The translations under genes and the position numbers were made by a program. Below are positions 1-8,313 of a stretch of 64,000 bases of DNA, one piece after another. The DNA is taken from contig NZ_CP030028.1 in assembly GCF_003586445.1 (NCBI RefSeq), forward strand, positions 882,501 through 946,500. The letters run 5' to 3'. The notes beneath the pieces were generated by a model, which saw only the letters and a list, made by a program, of their open reading frames with translations, was not told the origin of the DNA and searched no databases. The stretch is from Bacillus sp. Y1. GTDB taxonomy: Bacteria > Bacillota > Bacilli > Bacillales > Cytobacillaceae. Positions within the stretch are counted from its first letter, which is position 1. Each line of letters begins with the position of its first letter.

Positions 1-42
1 GATTTAATTAAGAGCAATATTGTACAACTGAAGGCAAAATAA
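1..42 (+). CDS. 3' end of an upstream gene (partial, tentative)
   Basis: The first frame is open from the window edge and stops with TAA at 40-42 (last residues QLKAK). It is followed 77 bases later by the GH27 start on the same strand. Fourteen codons are too few to identify a product, and the open frame could be chance. Confidence 0.3.
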   Translation, partial: DLIKSNIVQLKAK

Positions 43-119
43 TGTGATAGATGTATTCATCTTCGTCCTTTATTATTCAAGACAAGAGCAAAATTATACA
101 CGAAGGGCGGGTAAGAAGG

Positions 120-1400
120 ATGAAACATCACATGTTTGCAGGTACTCCTCCATTAGGCTGGAATAGCTGGGACTGCTACGGGGCAACAGTTAGAGAAGAA
201 GAGGTTCGAGGCAATGCAGAGTATATGGCCAAATATTTAAAGGAACATGGCTGGGAATATATTGTGGTGGATATTCAATGGTACGAAGCGGGGGCAAACT
301 CGTCTATTTATCGTCCGTTTGTTCCACTTGAGATGGATGACTATTCAAGGCTCATCCCAGCTGCGAATCGTTTCCCTTCTGCAGAAAACGGAATGGGATT
401 TAAGCCATTAGCTGACTATGTACATGGTTTGGGATTAAAATTTGGCATCCACATCATGCGTGGAATTCCTCGCCAAGCAGTACATGCTAACACACCAATT
501 CTGGGTACAGAGGTTCGAGCACGTGACATCGCCCACCCCAACTCTATCTGTCCATGGAATACGGATATGTATGGGATTGACGCGTCAAAGGAAGGTGCTC
601 AGGAATACTATAATTCTCTGTTTAAGCTATATGCCGAGTGGGGAGTGGACTTCGTTAAGGTAGATGATATAGCTGCATCAAGACTTTACTATTTTCATAA
701 AGATGAAATTGAGCTCATTCGAAAGGCCATTGATCACTGTGGAAGAGAGATGGTTCTAAGCCTTTCGCCGGGACCTGCTCCACTTGAATTTGCTGACACT
801 TTAATTGAAAATGCGAATATGTGGAGAATGACGGACGATTTCTGGGATCACTGGGATTTACTCTACGGAATGTTTGAGCGTTGTGAAAAGTGGAGTGAAT
901 ATGTTGGTGAAGGTCACTGGCCGGATTGTGACATGCTACCGCTTGGTCATATTGGAATCCGCGCGGTCGATGGAGGGGGAGGAGATCGATGGACTCGCTT
1001 TACGAAGGATGAACAGATTACAATGATGACATTATGGTCCATTTTCCGCTCGCCTCTTATGTTTGGAGGAGACTTGCGAGACAACGATGAATGGACGTTA
1101 TCACTTCTGACAAACCCCGATGTATTAAAGATGCATAAAGAAAGTCATAGCAATCAGCTTGTATCACGCGAAGAAGATCGAGTGGTTTGGAGTGCCGAGG
1201 ATTTAGAGGGGAACACGTATGTTGCATTGTTTAATTTAAGCAATGAAACGGCAACTGTGAAGACAACTCTTAACCTGGTAGGAGTTACTGGGGTGAAGCA
1301 GGCACGAGAACTGTGGACACATAAAGAACTTGGTGAGATAACAGATGAATTGGAACAGGTGCTTCCGCCACATGGAGCGGTGTTGGTTAAGTTGTATTAA
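120..1400 (+). CDS. GH27 family glycosidase, probable beta-L-arabinopyranosidase or alpha-galactosidase
   Basis: Glycoside hydrolase clan GH-D, (beta/alpha)8 barrel plus C-terminal beta domain; about 426 aa with no signal peptide, so cytoplasmic. Seen: the N-terminal PPLGWNSWDCYG motif (residues 10-21), the nucleophile motif KVDD (180-183, Asp182) and the acid/base motif RMTDD (236-240). Ordinary GH27 alpha-galactosidases carry DDCW in the second strand; here it is D51-I52-Q-W. Loss of one sugar-binding Asp suits a substrate without a C6 hydroxyl, that is L-arabinopyranose, as in the Streptomyces GH27 arabinopyranosidase. The setting in an arabinose locus agrees. The frame is open from 51, but ATG 120 is preferred because GGGCGG lies about 10 bases upstream and family homology begins there. 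Function from sequence is an inference; family membership is secure. Confidence 0.85.
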   Translation: MKHHMFAGTPPLGWNSWDCYGATVREEEVRGNAEYMAKYLKEHGWEYIVVDIQWYEAGANSSIYRPFVPLEMDDYSRLIPAANRFPSAENGMGFKPLADYVHGLGLKFGIHIMRGIPRQAVHANTPILGTEVRARDIAHPNSICPWNTDMYGIDASKEGAQEYYNSLFKLYAEWGVDFVKVDDIAASRLYYFHKDEIELIRKAIDHCGREMVLSLSPGPAPLEFADTLIENANMWRMTDDFWDHWDLLYGMFERCEKWSEYVGEGHWPDCDMLPLGHIGIRAVDGGGGDRWTRFTKDEQITMMTLWSIFRSPLMFGGDLRDNDEWTLSLLTNPDVLKMHKESHSNQLVSREEDRVVWSAEDLEGNTYVALFNLSNETATVKTTLNLVGVTGVKQARELWTHKELGEITDELEQVLPPHGAVLVKLY

Positions 1401-1550
1401 CAGAATGGATGCTTTTGTGGAAAAAACGAGTTTAAAAACGACAGGTTAAAGTAAATTTTATCGATTTTCTGCTTTTTTTAGTTGTTTGGTTTGGATTTCT
1501 GGATTTTTTAATCGAAATATATCGGATGAATAGGAATGGGGAAGGCTTTG

Positions 1551-1730
1551 TTTGCGATTCTAGAAATATATTTGCGATTTTAAAAATTTATTTGCGATTC
1601 TAGAAATATATTTGCGATTTTAAAAATTTATTTGCGATTCCAGAGATTTATTTGCTTTTCGAAAATTATATTTGCGATTACACCAATATATTTGCGATTC
1701 AATAAATTTACTTTCGATTCCACAAACACT
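1551..1730 (+). repeat. Tandem array of a 20-bp repeat, about 9 units
   Basis: Exact 20-base periodicity with units starting at 1551, 1571, 1591 and so on to 1711. Each begins TTTGCGATT followed by a variable YNANAAATWTA part. Units 1 and 3 are identical and units 2 and 4 are identical, so the array partly has a 40-base higher-order period. Units decay towards 1711. The same unit in inverted orientation forms the array at 51321-51480. There are no spacers, so it is not CRISPR. The rest of 1401-1765 shows nothing else I can name. Confidence 0.9.
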
Positions 1731-1762
1731 CAATTCTGATAGCGCACGAACCCAATAGATAT

Positions 1763-1796
1763 AAAAACGAACCCTGCCACATCACGCAGGGTTCGT
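1763..1796 (-). terminator. Rho-independent terminator of araR
   Basis: Perfect 11-bp stem, ACGAACCCTGC (1767-1777) with GCAGGGTTCGT (1786-1796), followed on the minus strand by a T5 run (1763-1767). It lies directly downstream of the araR stop. Confidence 0.9.
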
Positions 1797-1803
1797 ACTT
1801 AAC

Positions 1804-2925
1804 CTATATCAAACTAGTCTTTTTCAACTGCATCGTTGAATTTCTTACTACAAGTTCAGGTTCATATACTTTCGACTGAGGTACTTCTTTATTTTCCACT
1901 GCTGATACAATCCATTTTGCTGCTTCAATCCCCATGTCCATTTTCGGATGGGTAACAGTGGTTAGTTTTACTTCTGTTGCTTCTGCTAAGAACGAGTCAT
2001 CGTATCCAACAATAGATACATCTTCTGGTACTTTTAAATCGAGCTTACGAAGAACATCTAACACACTTACCGCCAGCTGGTCATTGTAGCACACAATGGC
2101 GGTTGGTTTTTCGTCCTTTGAGAAAAACTCTTCAATTTGTTTCAACGTTTTACTATTCACATCTTCTGTCGAATAGGTAATGACCATTTCAGGGAAAAAT
2201 GTAACACCGTGCTCTCTAAATGCTCGAATAAATCCTTGCATCCGATTAACCCCTTGCAGGTCATCTGTTTTGAACAAACCAATAATTTTTTCATGTCCTA
2301 ATTTAATTAAATGTTCTGTCGCGATAAAACCTCCGTGCTCGTCATTCATGATAATATGAGGAGGCATCAGCTGAGAATAAAATTGGTTAATCATTAAATA
2401 AGGAATATTGTTTTGTTCGAGTTCAAGATAGTAGTTAATGTTTGGGTTATAGTTGCTACTCTTTGTTGGTTCAACAATAAGCCCATCAACATTTCTATCT
2501 AACATCGTTTGTAAACATTGTCTTTCTTTCTCCACATTATTATCTGTACAAGATAAAGTTAACGTATATCCTTGTGTTGTCAGATAGGATTCAATTCCTC
2601 TAATAATGGACGGAAAGATATAATCAGAAATATAGGTAGTAATAACACCAATATTTTTTCCTTTTATTACAGAAGAGGAAGAAGTCTGTTGTTGCGATTG
2701 TTTAGGATTATGCGAACAGAAGGTACCAGCACCTTGTTCTCTGTAAAGTAAACCTTCATGAACGAGATCACCCACCGCTTGTCGCACCGTATGTCTACTA
2801 ACCCCAAATATCTGCACAAGTTCATTTTCGGAGTAAATTTTTTCCCCAGGGTTTACCTTCCCTGTTTCAATCCACTCCACAATCTTTTCCTTAACCATGT
2901 TATATTTAGTTTTTTGTTGTGCCAC
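1804..2925 (-). CDS. araR: AraR, arabinose-responsive transcriptional repressor
   Basis: 373 aa. The N-terminal GntR-type winged helix (residues about 8-75, with FGVSRHTVRQAVGDL as the recognition region) is fused to a LacI/PBP1-type effector domain (about 90-365; GYDDSFLAEA near the C-terminus). This chimeric architecture is that of Bacillus subtilis AraR, which binds palindromes like ATTTGTACGTACAAAT and is released by L-arabinose. The start is GTG 2925 with GGTGAT about 7 bases upstream; the N-terminus aligns with B. subtilis AraR. It is divergent from the sugar ABC operon; a candidate AraR box at 2969-2984 overlaps a TTGTAC -35 for its own promoter, suggesting autoregulation. It should control the promoters near 3102, 11925 and 14572. 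Confidence 0.93.
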   Translation of the reverse strand: MAQQKTKYNMVKEKIVEWIETGKVNPGEKIYSENELVQIFGVSRHTVRQAVGDLVHEGLLYREQGAGTFCSHNPKQSQQQTSSSSVIKGKNIGVITTYISDYIFPSIIRGIESYLTTQGYTLTLSCTDNNVEKERQCLQTMLDRNVDGLIVEPTKSSNYNPNINYYLELEQNNIPYLMINQFYSQLMPPHIIMNDEHGGFIATEHLIKLGHEKIIGLFKTDDLQGVNRMQGFIRAFREHGVTFFPEMVITYSTEDVNSKTLKQIEEFFSKDEKPTAIVCYNDQLAVSVLDVLRKLDLKVPEDVSIVGYDDSFLAEATEVKLTTVTHPKMDMGIEAAKWIVSAVENKEVPQSKVYEPELVVRNSTMQLKKTSLI

Positions 2926-2968
2926 TGAGGTATCACCGCTTTCTATTCGATGTACATAATTAAATATA

Positions 2969-2984
2969 ACTTATACGTACAACA
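2969..2984. promoter_or_regulatory. Candidate AraR operator (araR side)
   Basis: ACTTATACGTACAACA matches 12 of 16 positions of the B. subtilis AraR consensus. Read on the minus strand it contains TTGTAC, placed as a possible -35 for araR. Confidence 0.6.
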
Positions 2985-3101
2985 TATATCTAATAATACC
3001 ATAGTATCAAATAAAATGGAAAAAAACTATTCCATACAAGTATTTTTTATAAATAAATATGAACACGTACGGACATAATAAATAATTTTCTAAAAATCGC
3101 A

Positions 3102-3130
3102 TTGACATGTACGAACAGGTATATTACTAT
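3102..3130 (+). promoter_or_regulatory. SigA promoter 1 of the sugar ABC operon with an AraR box in the spacer
   Basis: TTGACA (3102-3107), 17-base spacer, TACTAT (3125-3130). An AraR-like box centred at 3112/3113 (3105-3120, 11 of 16 matches) occupies the spacer, a classic repressor position. A weaker AraR-like half site lies at 3059-3074. Confidence 0.7.
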
Positions 3131-3141
3131 TTTAATTGTAG

Positions 3142-3155
3142 AGAATACGCTTTCA
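3142..3155. promoter_or_regulatory. Candidate cre (CcpA) site 1
   Basis: AGAATACGCTTTCA; reverse complement TGAAAGCGTATTCT, close to the cre consensus TGWAARCGNTWWCA. It lies just downstream of promoter 1, a position expected for catabolite repression. Confidence 0.55.
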
Positions 3156-3222
3156 AAGAAAAAATCTCCTACGGGTCAATTGCTTTTACTTGAAAACTAC
3201 TAATTTATTAGGAGGGATTTAT

Positions 3223-3228
3223 ATGTAA
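3223..3228 (+). other. Start-stop mini-ORF (ATG TAA) with a strong ribosome binding site
   Basis: AGGAGGG (3210-3216), then 6 bases, then ATG immediately followed by TAA. It lies in the leader of the promoter-1 transcript and upstream of promoter 2. It could be a ribosome-stalling element, or the relic of a gene start left by the promoter duplication seen here. Confidence 0.4.
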
Positions 3229-3232
3229 TTCT

Positions 3233-3262
3233 CTAACATGTACGTACATATAAAAATACTAT
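3233..3262 (+). promoter_or_regulatory. Second, duplicated promoter with AraR box
   Basis: CTAACA (3233-3238), 18-base spacer, TACTAT (3257-3262). The AraR box ACATGTACGTACATAT (3236-3251) matches 13 of 16 consensus positions. The order box, TACTAT, TAGAGAATA-GCT repeats that of promoter 1 about 130 bases upstream. Confidence 0.6.
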
Positions 3263-3302
3263 TATTAAACTAGAGAATAAGCTATTATTTTTTTAAGTAA
3301 AG

Positions 3303-3316
3303 TGATTACGCTTTCA
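3303..3316. promoter_or_regulatory. Candidate cre (CcpA) site 2
   Basis: TGATTACGCTTTCA; reverse complement TGAAAGCGTAATCA, a good cre match. It sits between promoter 2 and the lipoprotein gene. Confidence 0.65.
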
Positions 3317-3377
3317 ATTAGTTTTTCTTAATTTCATTCTTTTATGACTACAATAGGTTGAAGATGGAGGGATTAAC

Positions 3378-4733
3378 TTGTTTAAATCATCTAAAAAATT
3401 TGGTGTAATAATGCTTCTAGCAATAATGGTGATTGGTGCAGTCCTTAGTGGGTGCTCAGGAAGTGATAAAGCTAGCAGTGACGGCAAGGTTGAACTTACT
3501 TTTATGTTTAGAGGAAATCCTCAAGAACTTGAAGCTTATAAAGCTACTGTAAAGAGATATGAAGAAGCAAACAAGGATGTAAAAGTGACAATGGTTCAAA
3601 CAGCTCCTGATCAATATGATACGAAGCTAAAATCAGCAATCGCAGGACGTAAAATTCCAGATGTTTTCTTCTATAACCCAGCTCAAGTAAAAGCATATGT
3701 AAACTCTGGAGTATTATTAGATATTACGGAACAAGTTGAAGGGTCAGCTGACGTAAAAATTGATGACATTTGGGAAGCCGGGATTAATAAGTACCGTTTT
3801 GATGGTGAAACACTTGGCCAAGGTGCAATCTATGGTTTACCAAAAGATTTAGGGCCTTTTGCTCTTGGTTATAACAAAACAATGTTTGAAGAAGCAGGAA
3901 TTCCACTTCCTGATAAAGACAAGCCATACACTTGGGATGAATTCATTGATGTTGCTAAGCAGTTAACAAAAGATAATGATGGCGACGGCAAAATGGATCA
4001 GTATGGAACTGGATTTAACGTAAACTGGGCATTACAACCGTTTGTTTGGAGTAACGGTGCAGATTGGATTAACGAAGATGGAACAAAGGTTACAATCGAC
4101 GATCCTAAGTTTATCGAAGCATTACAATTCTTTGTAGACCAACAAAACAAATACCAAATCACTCCTTCGATCGGTGATGCACAAACATTAGATACGTACC
4201 AAAGATGGTTAAAAGGTCAATTAGCATTCTTCCCAGTTGGACCATGGGATATGGCTGCATTTAAAGAGCAATTAAAGTTTGAATATGATTTACTTCCTTG
4301 GCCAGCAGGTTCTACTGGTGAATCTTCTGCTTGGGTTGGATCTTTAGGTATCGGTGTTGGAGCAACAACAAAGCATGCAAAAGAAGCAGCTGAGTTAGCA
4401 ATGTATTTATCAGCTGACCAAGAAGGACAACAAGCATTAGTTGATGCGCAAGTTCAATTACCAAATAGTGTAGAAGTTGCTGATACATGGGCTGCTGACA
4501 CATCAATCAAACCTGAAAATAAACAAGAATTCCTAGATATCATTAATGACTACGGTCGTGGATTCCCAGCTGAAAAAACTTACACAGCTGAATGGTATGA
4601 TGAGTTCTTCAAAAACATTCAACCAGTGTTAGATGGTAAGACATCAGTTGAAGACTACGTAAAAGAAGCACAACCGAAAATGCAAAAACTATTAGATGCA
4701 GCAATCGAACAAGAAAAACAAGCAAGTAAATAA
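3378..4733 (+). CDS. Sugar ABC transporter solute-binding lipoprotein (arabino-oligosaccharide type)
   Basis: 451 aa, family 1 extracellular solute-binding protein. A type II signal peptide is seen: basic n-region KSSKK, hydrophobic core and lipobox VLSGC with lipidated Cys26, followed by a Ser/Asp/Lys linker. The mature protein carries an EF-hand-like DNDGDGKMD loop common in sugar binders. TTG start at 3378, preceded by GATGGAGGG. It is the first gene of an AraR/CcpA-type promoter region and is followed by two permeases, so it plays the role of AraN of B. subtilis (arabinotriose/arabinan oligomers). The sugar bound is an inference from context. Confidence 0.88.
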   Translation: MFKSSKKFGVIMLLAIMVIGAVLSGCSGSDKASSDGKVELTFMFRGNPQELEAYKATVKRYEEANKDVKVTMVQTAPDQYDTKLKSAIAGRKIPDVFFYNPAQVKAYVNSGVLLDITEQVEGSADVKIDDIWEAGINKYRFDGETLGQGAIYGLPKDLGPFALGYNKTMFEEAGIPLPDKDKPYTWDEFIDVAKQLTKDNDGDGKMDQYGTGFNVNWALQPFVWSNGADWINEDGTKVTIDDPKFIEALQFFVDQQNKYQITPSIGDAQTLDTYQRWLKGQLAFFPVGPWDMAAFKEQLKFEYDLLPWPAGSTGESSAWVGSLGIGVGATTKHAKEAAELAMYLSADQEGQQALVDAQVQLPNSVEVADTWAADTSIKPENKQEFLDIINDYGRGFPAEKTYTAEWYDEFFKNIQPVLDGKTSVEDYVKEAQPKMQKLLDAAIEQEKQASK

Positions 4734-4763
4734 TACCACTTCATTGAAAGATTAACCTTGTGT

Positions 4764-4804
4764 AAATGATGCTAGATTCTTAGAATCATAAGCTAGCATC
4801 ATTT
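4764..4804 (+). terminator. Intercistronic stem-loop
   Basis: Perfect 12-bp stem AAATGATGCTAG (4764-4775) with CTAGCATCATTT (4793-4804); the loop contains a small ATTC..GAAT repeat. There is no long T tract, so it is more likely an mRNA 3'-end stabiliser or partial terminator that keeps binding-protein mRNA above permease mRNA. Confidence 0.65.
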
Positions 4805-4880
4805 GCATCTATTAATAAAGTGTTACTTGTACCAAAAGAAGGCGTGTGTATTCATGCTTTTGTTGAAAGGGTGAGGAAAG

Positions 4881-5771
4881 ATGAAAGCGACATCCAAGCT
4901 GTATCGCACAGAACAAAGATATGCCTATTTGTTTATTGCAGCACCAGTCTTAGGATTCCTCATTTTTGCAATGGTTCCTCTTATTTATTCAATGTACGGA
5001 GCCTTTACGAATTGGAATGGTCTAGGACAAATGGAGTTTATCGGCTTTGAAAACTTCATTAATTTATTTAAAGACGAGTATTTTTACAAGTCTATGTATA
5101 ACACCTTCTTTATGATGCTAGGCATTCCGATTGGAATCGTGTTAGCACTTTTACTGGCTCTAGCTCTGAATAGAGGAATCTTTGGAACGAACACCTTCCG
5201 CGTACTTTACTATATTCCTGTCATTTCTTCCATTGCAGCGGTATCCATTCTTTGGCAATGGGCATATAACGGAGATTATGGTTTAGTTAACCAATTTTTA
5301 GATCTTATCGGGATTGAAGGTCCTAACTGGTTGCAAAATACAGCTACCGTAAAACCAGCATTAATTATTATGGCTGTCTGGAAAGGGTTAGGTTATACGA
5401 TGTTGCTGTATTTAGCGGCATTACAAAGTGTACCTAAAACGTTCTATGAAGCTGCGAAATTGGATGGAGCAAACGCTTTTCAAGCCTTTTGGCATATCAC
5501 GCTTCCAATGGTAAAACCAGTAACATTCTTTATTATCGTTACCAATATTATTGGTGGAGCGCAGATCTTCACTGAAATTAACGTTATGACACCTACTGGT
5601 GGTCCTGAGTATAGCTCAGCATCAGTTGTTTTCTACATTTGGCAAAAAGCATTTGGTAACTTCCAATTAGGTTATGCATCTGCAATGGCCTTAGTATTAG
5701 GACTCTTCATCTTTATTATTACCCTAATCCAATTTAAGATGAACGAAAAATCATCCTTCGATTTGGATTAA
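4881..5771 (+). CDS. Sugar ABC transporter permease, MalF/AraP type
   Basis: 296 aa integral membrane protein with six predicted membrane segments. The cytoplasmic EAA loop EAAKLDGANAFQAFWHITLP (about residues 190-209) docks to the ATPase. ATG start 4881 with GTGAGGAAAG upstream. It pairs with the next permease and the preceding lipoprotein. No ATP-binding subunit is encoded nearby, which fits importers energised by a shared MsmX-type ATPase elsewhere in Bacillus genomes. The arabino-oligosaccharide substrate is inferred from the locus. Confidence 0.9.
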   Translation: MKATSKLYRTEQRYAYLFIAAPVLGFLIFAMVPLIYSMYGAFTNWNGLGQMEFIGFENFINLFKDEYFYKSMYNTFFMMLGIPIGIVLALLLALALNRGIFGTNTFRVLYYIPVISSIAAVSILWQWAYNGDYGLVNQFLDLIGIEGPNWLQNTATVKPALIIMAVWKGLGYTMLLYLAALQSVPKTFYEAAKLDGANAFQAFWHITLPMVKPVTFFIIVTNIIGGAQIFTEINVMTPTGGPEYSSASVVFYIWQKAFGNFQLGYASAMALVLGLFIFIITLIQFKMNEKSSFDLD

Positions 5772-5813
5772 CACCAGGATAATAAAAAGACTAATAGAAA
5801 GGGGCTTTTAATA

Positions 5814-6698
5814 ATGGAAGTTGCAGTAGTTGAAAAAGAAGTAAAAGCTGAACCGATGTCTGAGAAAAAGAAAAATAAGATTACTAATATATTTGTTTTT
5901 GCCTTCCTAAGCTTCGGGGCGATCTTTATGGTAGCGCCGCTCTTGTGGATGTTCTCCACGTCATTAAAATCGAAGGAAGACGTGTTTGCTTTACCGCCAG
6001 TATGGATTCCAAAAGATATTTCATTTGCTAAGTATTTTGAAATTTGGGATATGGGTCCTCTTTTATCTGGTATTGGTAACAGTTTAATTGTGGCTTTGTC
6101 AGTAACAATTATTGGTACCTTTACTTCGAGTTTAGCAGCTTTTGCATTTGCAAAGCTGAAGTTTAATGGGAAAAATAAAATCTTTATTATGCTTTTTGCA
6201 TCGGTTATGATTCCTTATCCGGTGCTCATGATTCCACAGTTCATTATGTTTTCAAGTATCGGTTGGGTAGATAGTTTATTACCATTAATCGTACCTGGTC
6301 TTTTTGGGAATTTGTTCATGATTTTCTTCTTAAGACAATACTTGAATAGCGTTCCCAATTCCATTATTGAAGCAGCAAAAATTGATGGATGCTCGTATTT
6401 CCAAATCTTTTATAAGATTATCTTTCCATTGATTAAACCAGCTGTAGCTGCTCAATTAATTTTATGGTTTATGGGAATCTGGAATGACTATTTAGGTCCG
6501 ATTCTTTACTTGAACTCACCAGAGAAGCAAACATTACAGCTAGTTATTGCAAACTTTAACGCATCGTATGCGATCCAAAGTGATTATCCACTTATCATGG
6601 CGGCATCTGTGGTTGCTTTATTACCGATGTTAATCGTATTTATTATCTTCCAGAAGGAGATTATCGAATCGATTGCTATATCTGGTGTAAAAGGTTGA
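5814..6698 (+). CDS. Sugar ABC transporter permease, MalG/AraQ type
   Basis: 294 aa with six predicted membrane helices. The EAA loop is EAAKIDGCSYFQIFYKIIFP (about residues 187-206). The start at 5814 follows AAAGGGG by about 10 bases. An N-terminal Glu/Lys-rich cytoplasmic tail precedes the first helix. It begins 42 bases after the MalF-type gene and is the last gene before two hairpins (6721-6745 and 6774-6813). Confidence 0.9.
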   Translation: MEVAVVEKEVKAEPMSEKKKNKITNIFVFAFLSFGAIFMVAPLLWMFSTSLKSKEDVFALPPVWIPKDISFAKYFEIWDMGPLLSGIGNSLIVALSVTIIGTFTSSLAAFAFAKLKFNGKNKIFIMLFASVMIPYPVLMIPQFIMFSSIGWVDSLLPLIVPGLFGNLFMIFFLRQYLNSVPNSIIEAAKIDGCSYFQIFYKIIFPLIKPAVAAQLILWFMGIWNDYLGPILYLNSPEKQTLQLVIANFNASYAIQSDYPLIMAASVVALLPMLIVFIIFQKEIIESIAISGVKG

Positions 6699-6720
6699 TA
6701 CATTGATTCAGGAGATGCAA

Positions 6721-6745
6721 ATCAAAATACCGGGAATATTTTGAT
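6721..6745 (+). other. Hairpin after the permease genes
   Basis: Perfect 9-bp stem ATCAAAATA / TATTTTGAT with a CCGGGAA loop and no T tract, just before the true terminator. It is probably a 3'-end stabiliser. Confidence 0.5.
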
Positions 6746-6773
6746 TGAAAAATTGAATACAAAAAAATGAAAG

Positions 6774-6813
6774 GCACTTATCGAGAGTTACAACGGATAA
6801 GTGCATTTTTTTT
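6774..6813 (+). terminator. Rho-independent terminator of the ABC operon
   Basis: Stem GCACTTATC (6774-6782) with GATAAGTGC (6796-6804), followed by A and T8. The next gene starts only 29 bases downstream without a clear promoter, so read-through is likely and the hydrolase genes would be expressed at a lower level. Confidence 0.85.
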
Positions 6814-6841
6814 CATATTTTATTTGTTGGGAGCCACAACA

Positions 6842-8308
6842 GTGTACAAACAAAAGAGATTTTTTCTAGTAGTAAGTATAGCTGTGTTATTAGTATTAGC
6901 ATTAATCATTACGCCTAGATTCATAGAACCAAGTACAAATGATTTATCGGGGCTAAGTCTTCCCTCTCCGCCTTCTGAAAAGGTTATTCCTAAAGTAATG
7001 AATGACATCATTTACAAAGAAGAGGAGTGGACGACGAATTTTACCCACGACGGGGCAATTATCAAAAATGGGGATTGGTATTATGTGTACTCAACGGATT
7101 ACATGGTCGGTGCACCACCGACACCAGGAATTCAAATACGAAAATCAAAGGATCTGATTCACTGGCAATTTGTTGGTCGAGTGTTTGATCAAGTTTCAAG
7201 TGATGCGTGGGAATGGACTGGTGGGACGACGTATTGGGCGCCAAATGTTGTTGAAATGAATGATAAGTTTTACTTGTACTATTCCGTCTCCTCAGTTGGG
7301 AAGCGAACTTCATATATCGGTTTAGCGACAAGTGACTCCTTAGAGGGGCCTTGGAAGGATGAAGGAGCTGTGTTTAAAACGCAGGAAGGCGATGGGTATA
7401 CAGTAAATGCCATCGATCCGGATTTCACGTTTGATAAAGAAGGGCAGCCATGGATGGTTTATGGGTCATATTTTGGGGGCATTTTTATCACCAAAATTGA
7501 TCCGCAAACAGGGAGATTGGTAGATCCAACGGAAGAAGGAACATTAATTGCCCAACGGAAAAACATGAGTTATGGAATCGAAGCACCAGAGATCATGTAT
7601 AATCCGGACACCGGGTATTACTATTTAACGGTCTCGTATGAATGGTTAGAGGACACGTATAATGTGCGGACCGCCCGGTCAAAGAATATTACAGGACCTT
7701 ATCTAGATTTCAACAAAAACGATATGGTTGATCCGTCAGATGATTCCTTTGATACCGGTAATAAAATCGTTGGTTCGTATGCTTTTAACAAAGATAGCGG
7801 CTGGTTTGGAACCGGTCATAATGGCTTGCTAGAAGATAACGGAGACTACTACCTTATCCATCAAGGAAGAGCAGGTGAGGAAATATACTGGTCTCATTTA
7901 CATGTGAGAAAAATCGTATGGACAGAAGATGGCTGGCCGGTTATATCTCCAGAGAGATATTCGGGTGAAAAGGAACAGAAAATAGAAGAAAAACACATTA
8001 TTGGAGATTGGGAGCAAATTCTCCTCCCAAGGTATGACGACACCATGCAAACTTCCCAGAAACTAACCTTCCTTTCAAATGGAAAGATAGAAGATGAAAG
8101 TGGAAATAGTAGTTGGAAATTATCTGGTGACAACTCGCTTAAACTAGTTATCTATGATCCTGGGGTCGCTCCTGATGATTATTGGGAGTATAGCTTAAAA
8201 GTACTACCAGGATGGGACTGGGAAAATTGGAATGAAACGCTTGTATTTACTGGGATGAATGAAGAAGGAACAGCGCTCTGGGGAAAAAAGCAAATTAAAG
8301 GAGAGTGA
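6842..8308 (+). CDS. GH43 endo-alpha-1,5-L-arabinanase, membrane-anchored or secreted
   Basis: About 488 aa. The N-terminus (MYKQKRFF then a 17-residue hydrophobic stretch) is a signal peptide or signal anchor without a lipobox Cys, so the enzyme acts outside the membrane. A five-bladed GH43 propeller follows. Candidate catalytic residues are Asp in THDGAI (base), Asp in IDPDFTF (pKa modulator) and Glu in GIEAPEI (acid), with GTGHNG as the late metal/substrate motif. The C-terminal beta domain resembles that of AbnB-type arabinanases. The open frame extends back to 6767, but that part is the terminator hairpin. GTG 6842 is preferred, with GGGAG about 8 bases upstream. It should shorten arabinan for the importer just upstream. 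Confidence 0.82.
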   Translation: MYKQKRFFLVVSIAVLLVLALIITPRFIEPSTNDLSGLSLPSPPSEKVIPKVMNDIIYKEEEWTTNFTHDGAIIKNGDWYYVYSTDYMVGAPPTPGIQIRKSKDLIHWQFVGRVFDQVSSDAWEWTGGTTYWAPNVVEMNDKFYLYYSVSSVGKRTSYIGLATSDSLEGPWKDEGAVFKTQEGDGYTVNAIDPDFTFDKEGQPWMVYGSYFGGIFITKIDPQTGRLVDPTEEGTLIAQRKNMSYGIEAPEIMYNPDTGYYYLTVSYEWLEDTYNVRTARSKNITGPYLDFNKNDMVDPSDDSFDTGNKIVGSYAFNKDSGWFGTGHNGLLEDNGDYYLIHQGRAGEEIYWSHLHVRKIVWTEDGWPVISPERYSGEKEQKIEEKHIIGDWEQILLPRYDDTMQTSQKLTFLSNGKIEDESGNSSWKLSGDNSLKLVIYDPGVAPDDYWEYSLKVLPGWDWENWNETLVFTGMNEEGTALWGKKQIKGE

Positions 8309-8313
8309 TTAGG

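Noticed and set aside
1551..1730. CRISPR array
   Set aside because: Units abut without spacers and the period is 20 bases; no cas genes nearby.
4820..5050. Plus-strand 76-aa ORF before the first permease
   Set aside because: It overlaps the permease gene in another frame and has no ribosome binding site of its own.
6767..6841. Upstream extension of the GH43 gene
   Set aside because: The extension runs through a rho-independent terminator; GTG 6842 has a proper ribosome binding site and starts the signal anchor.
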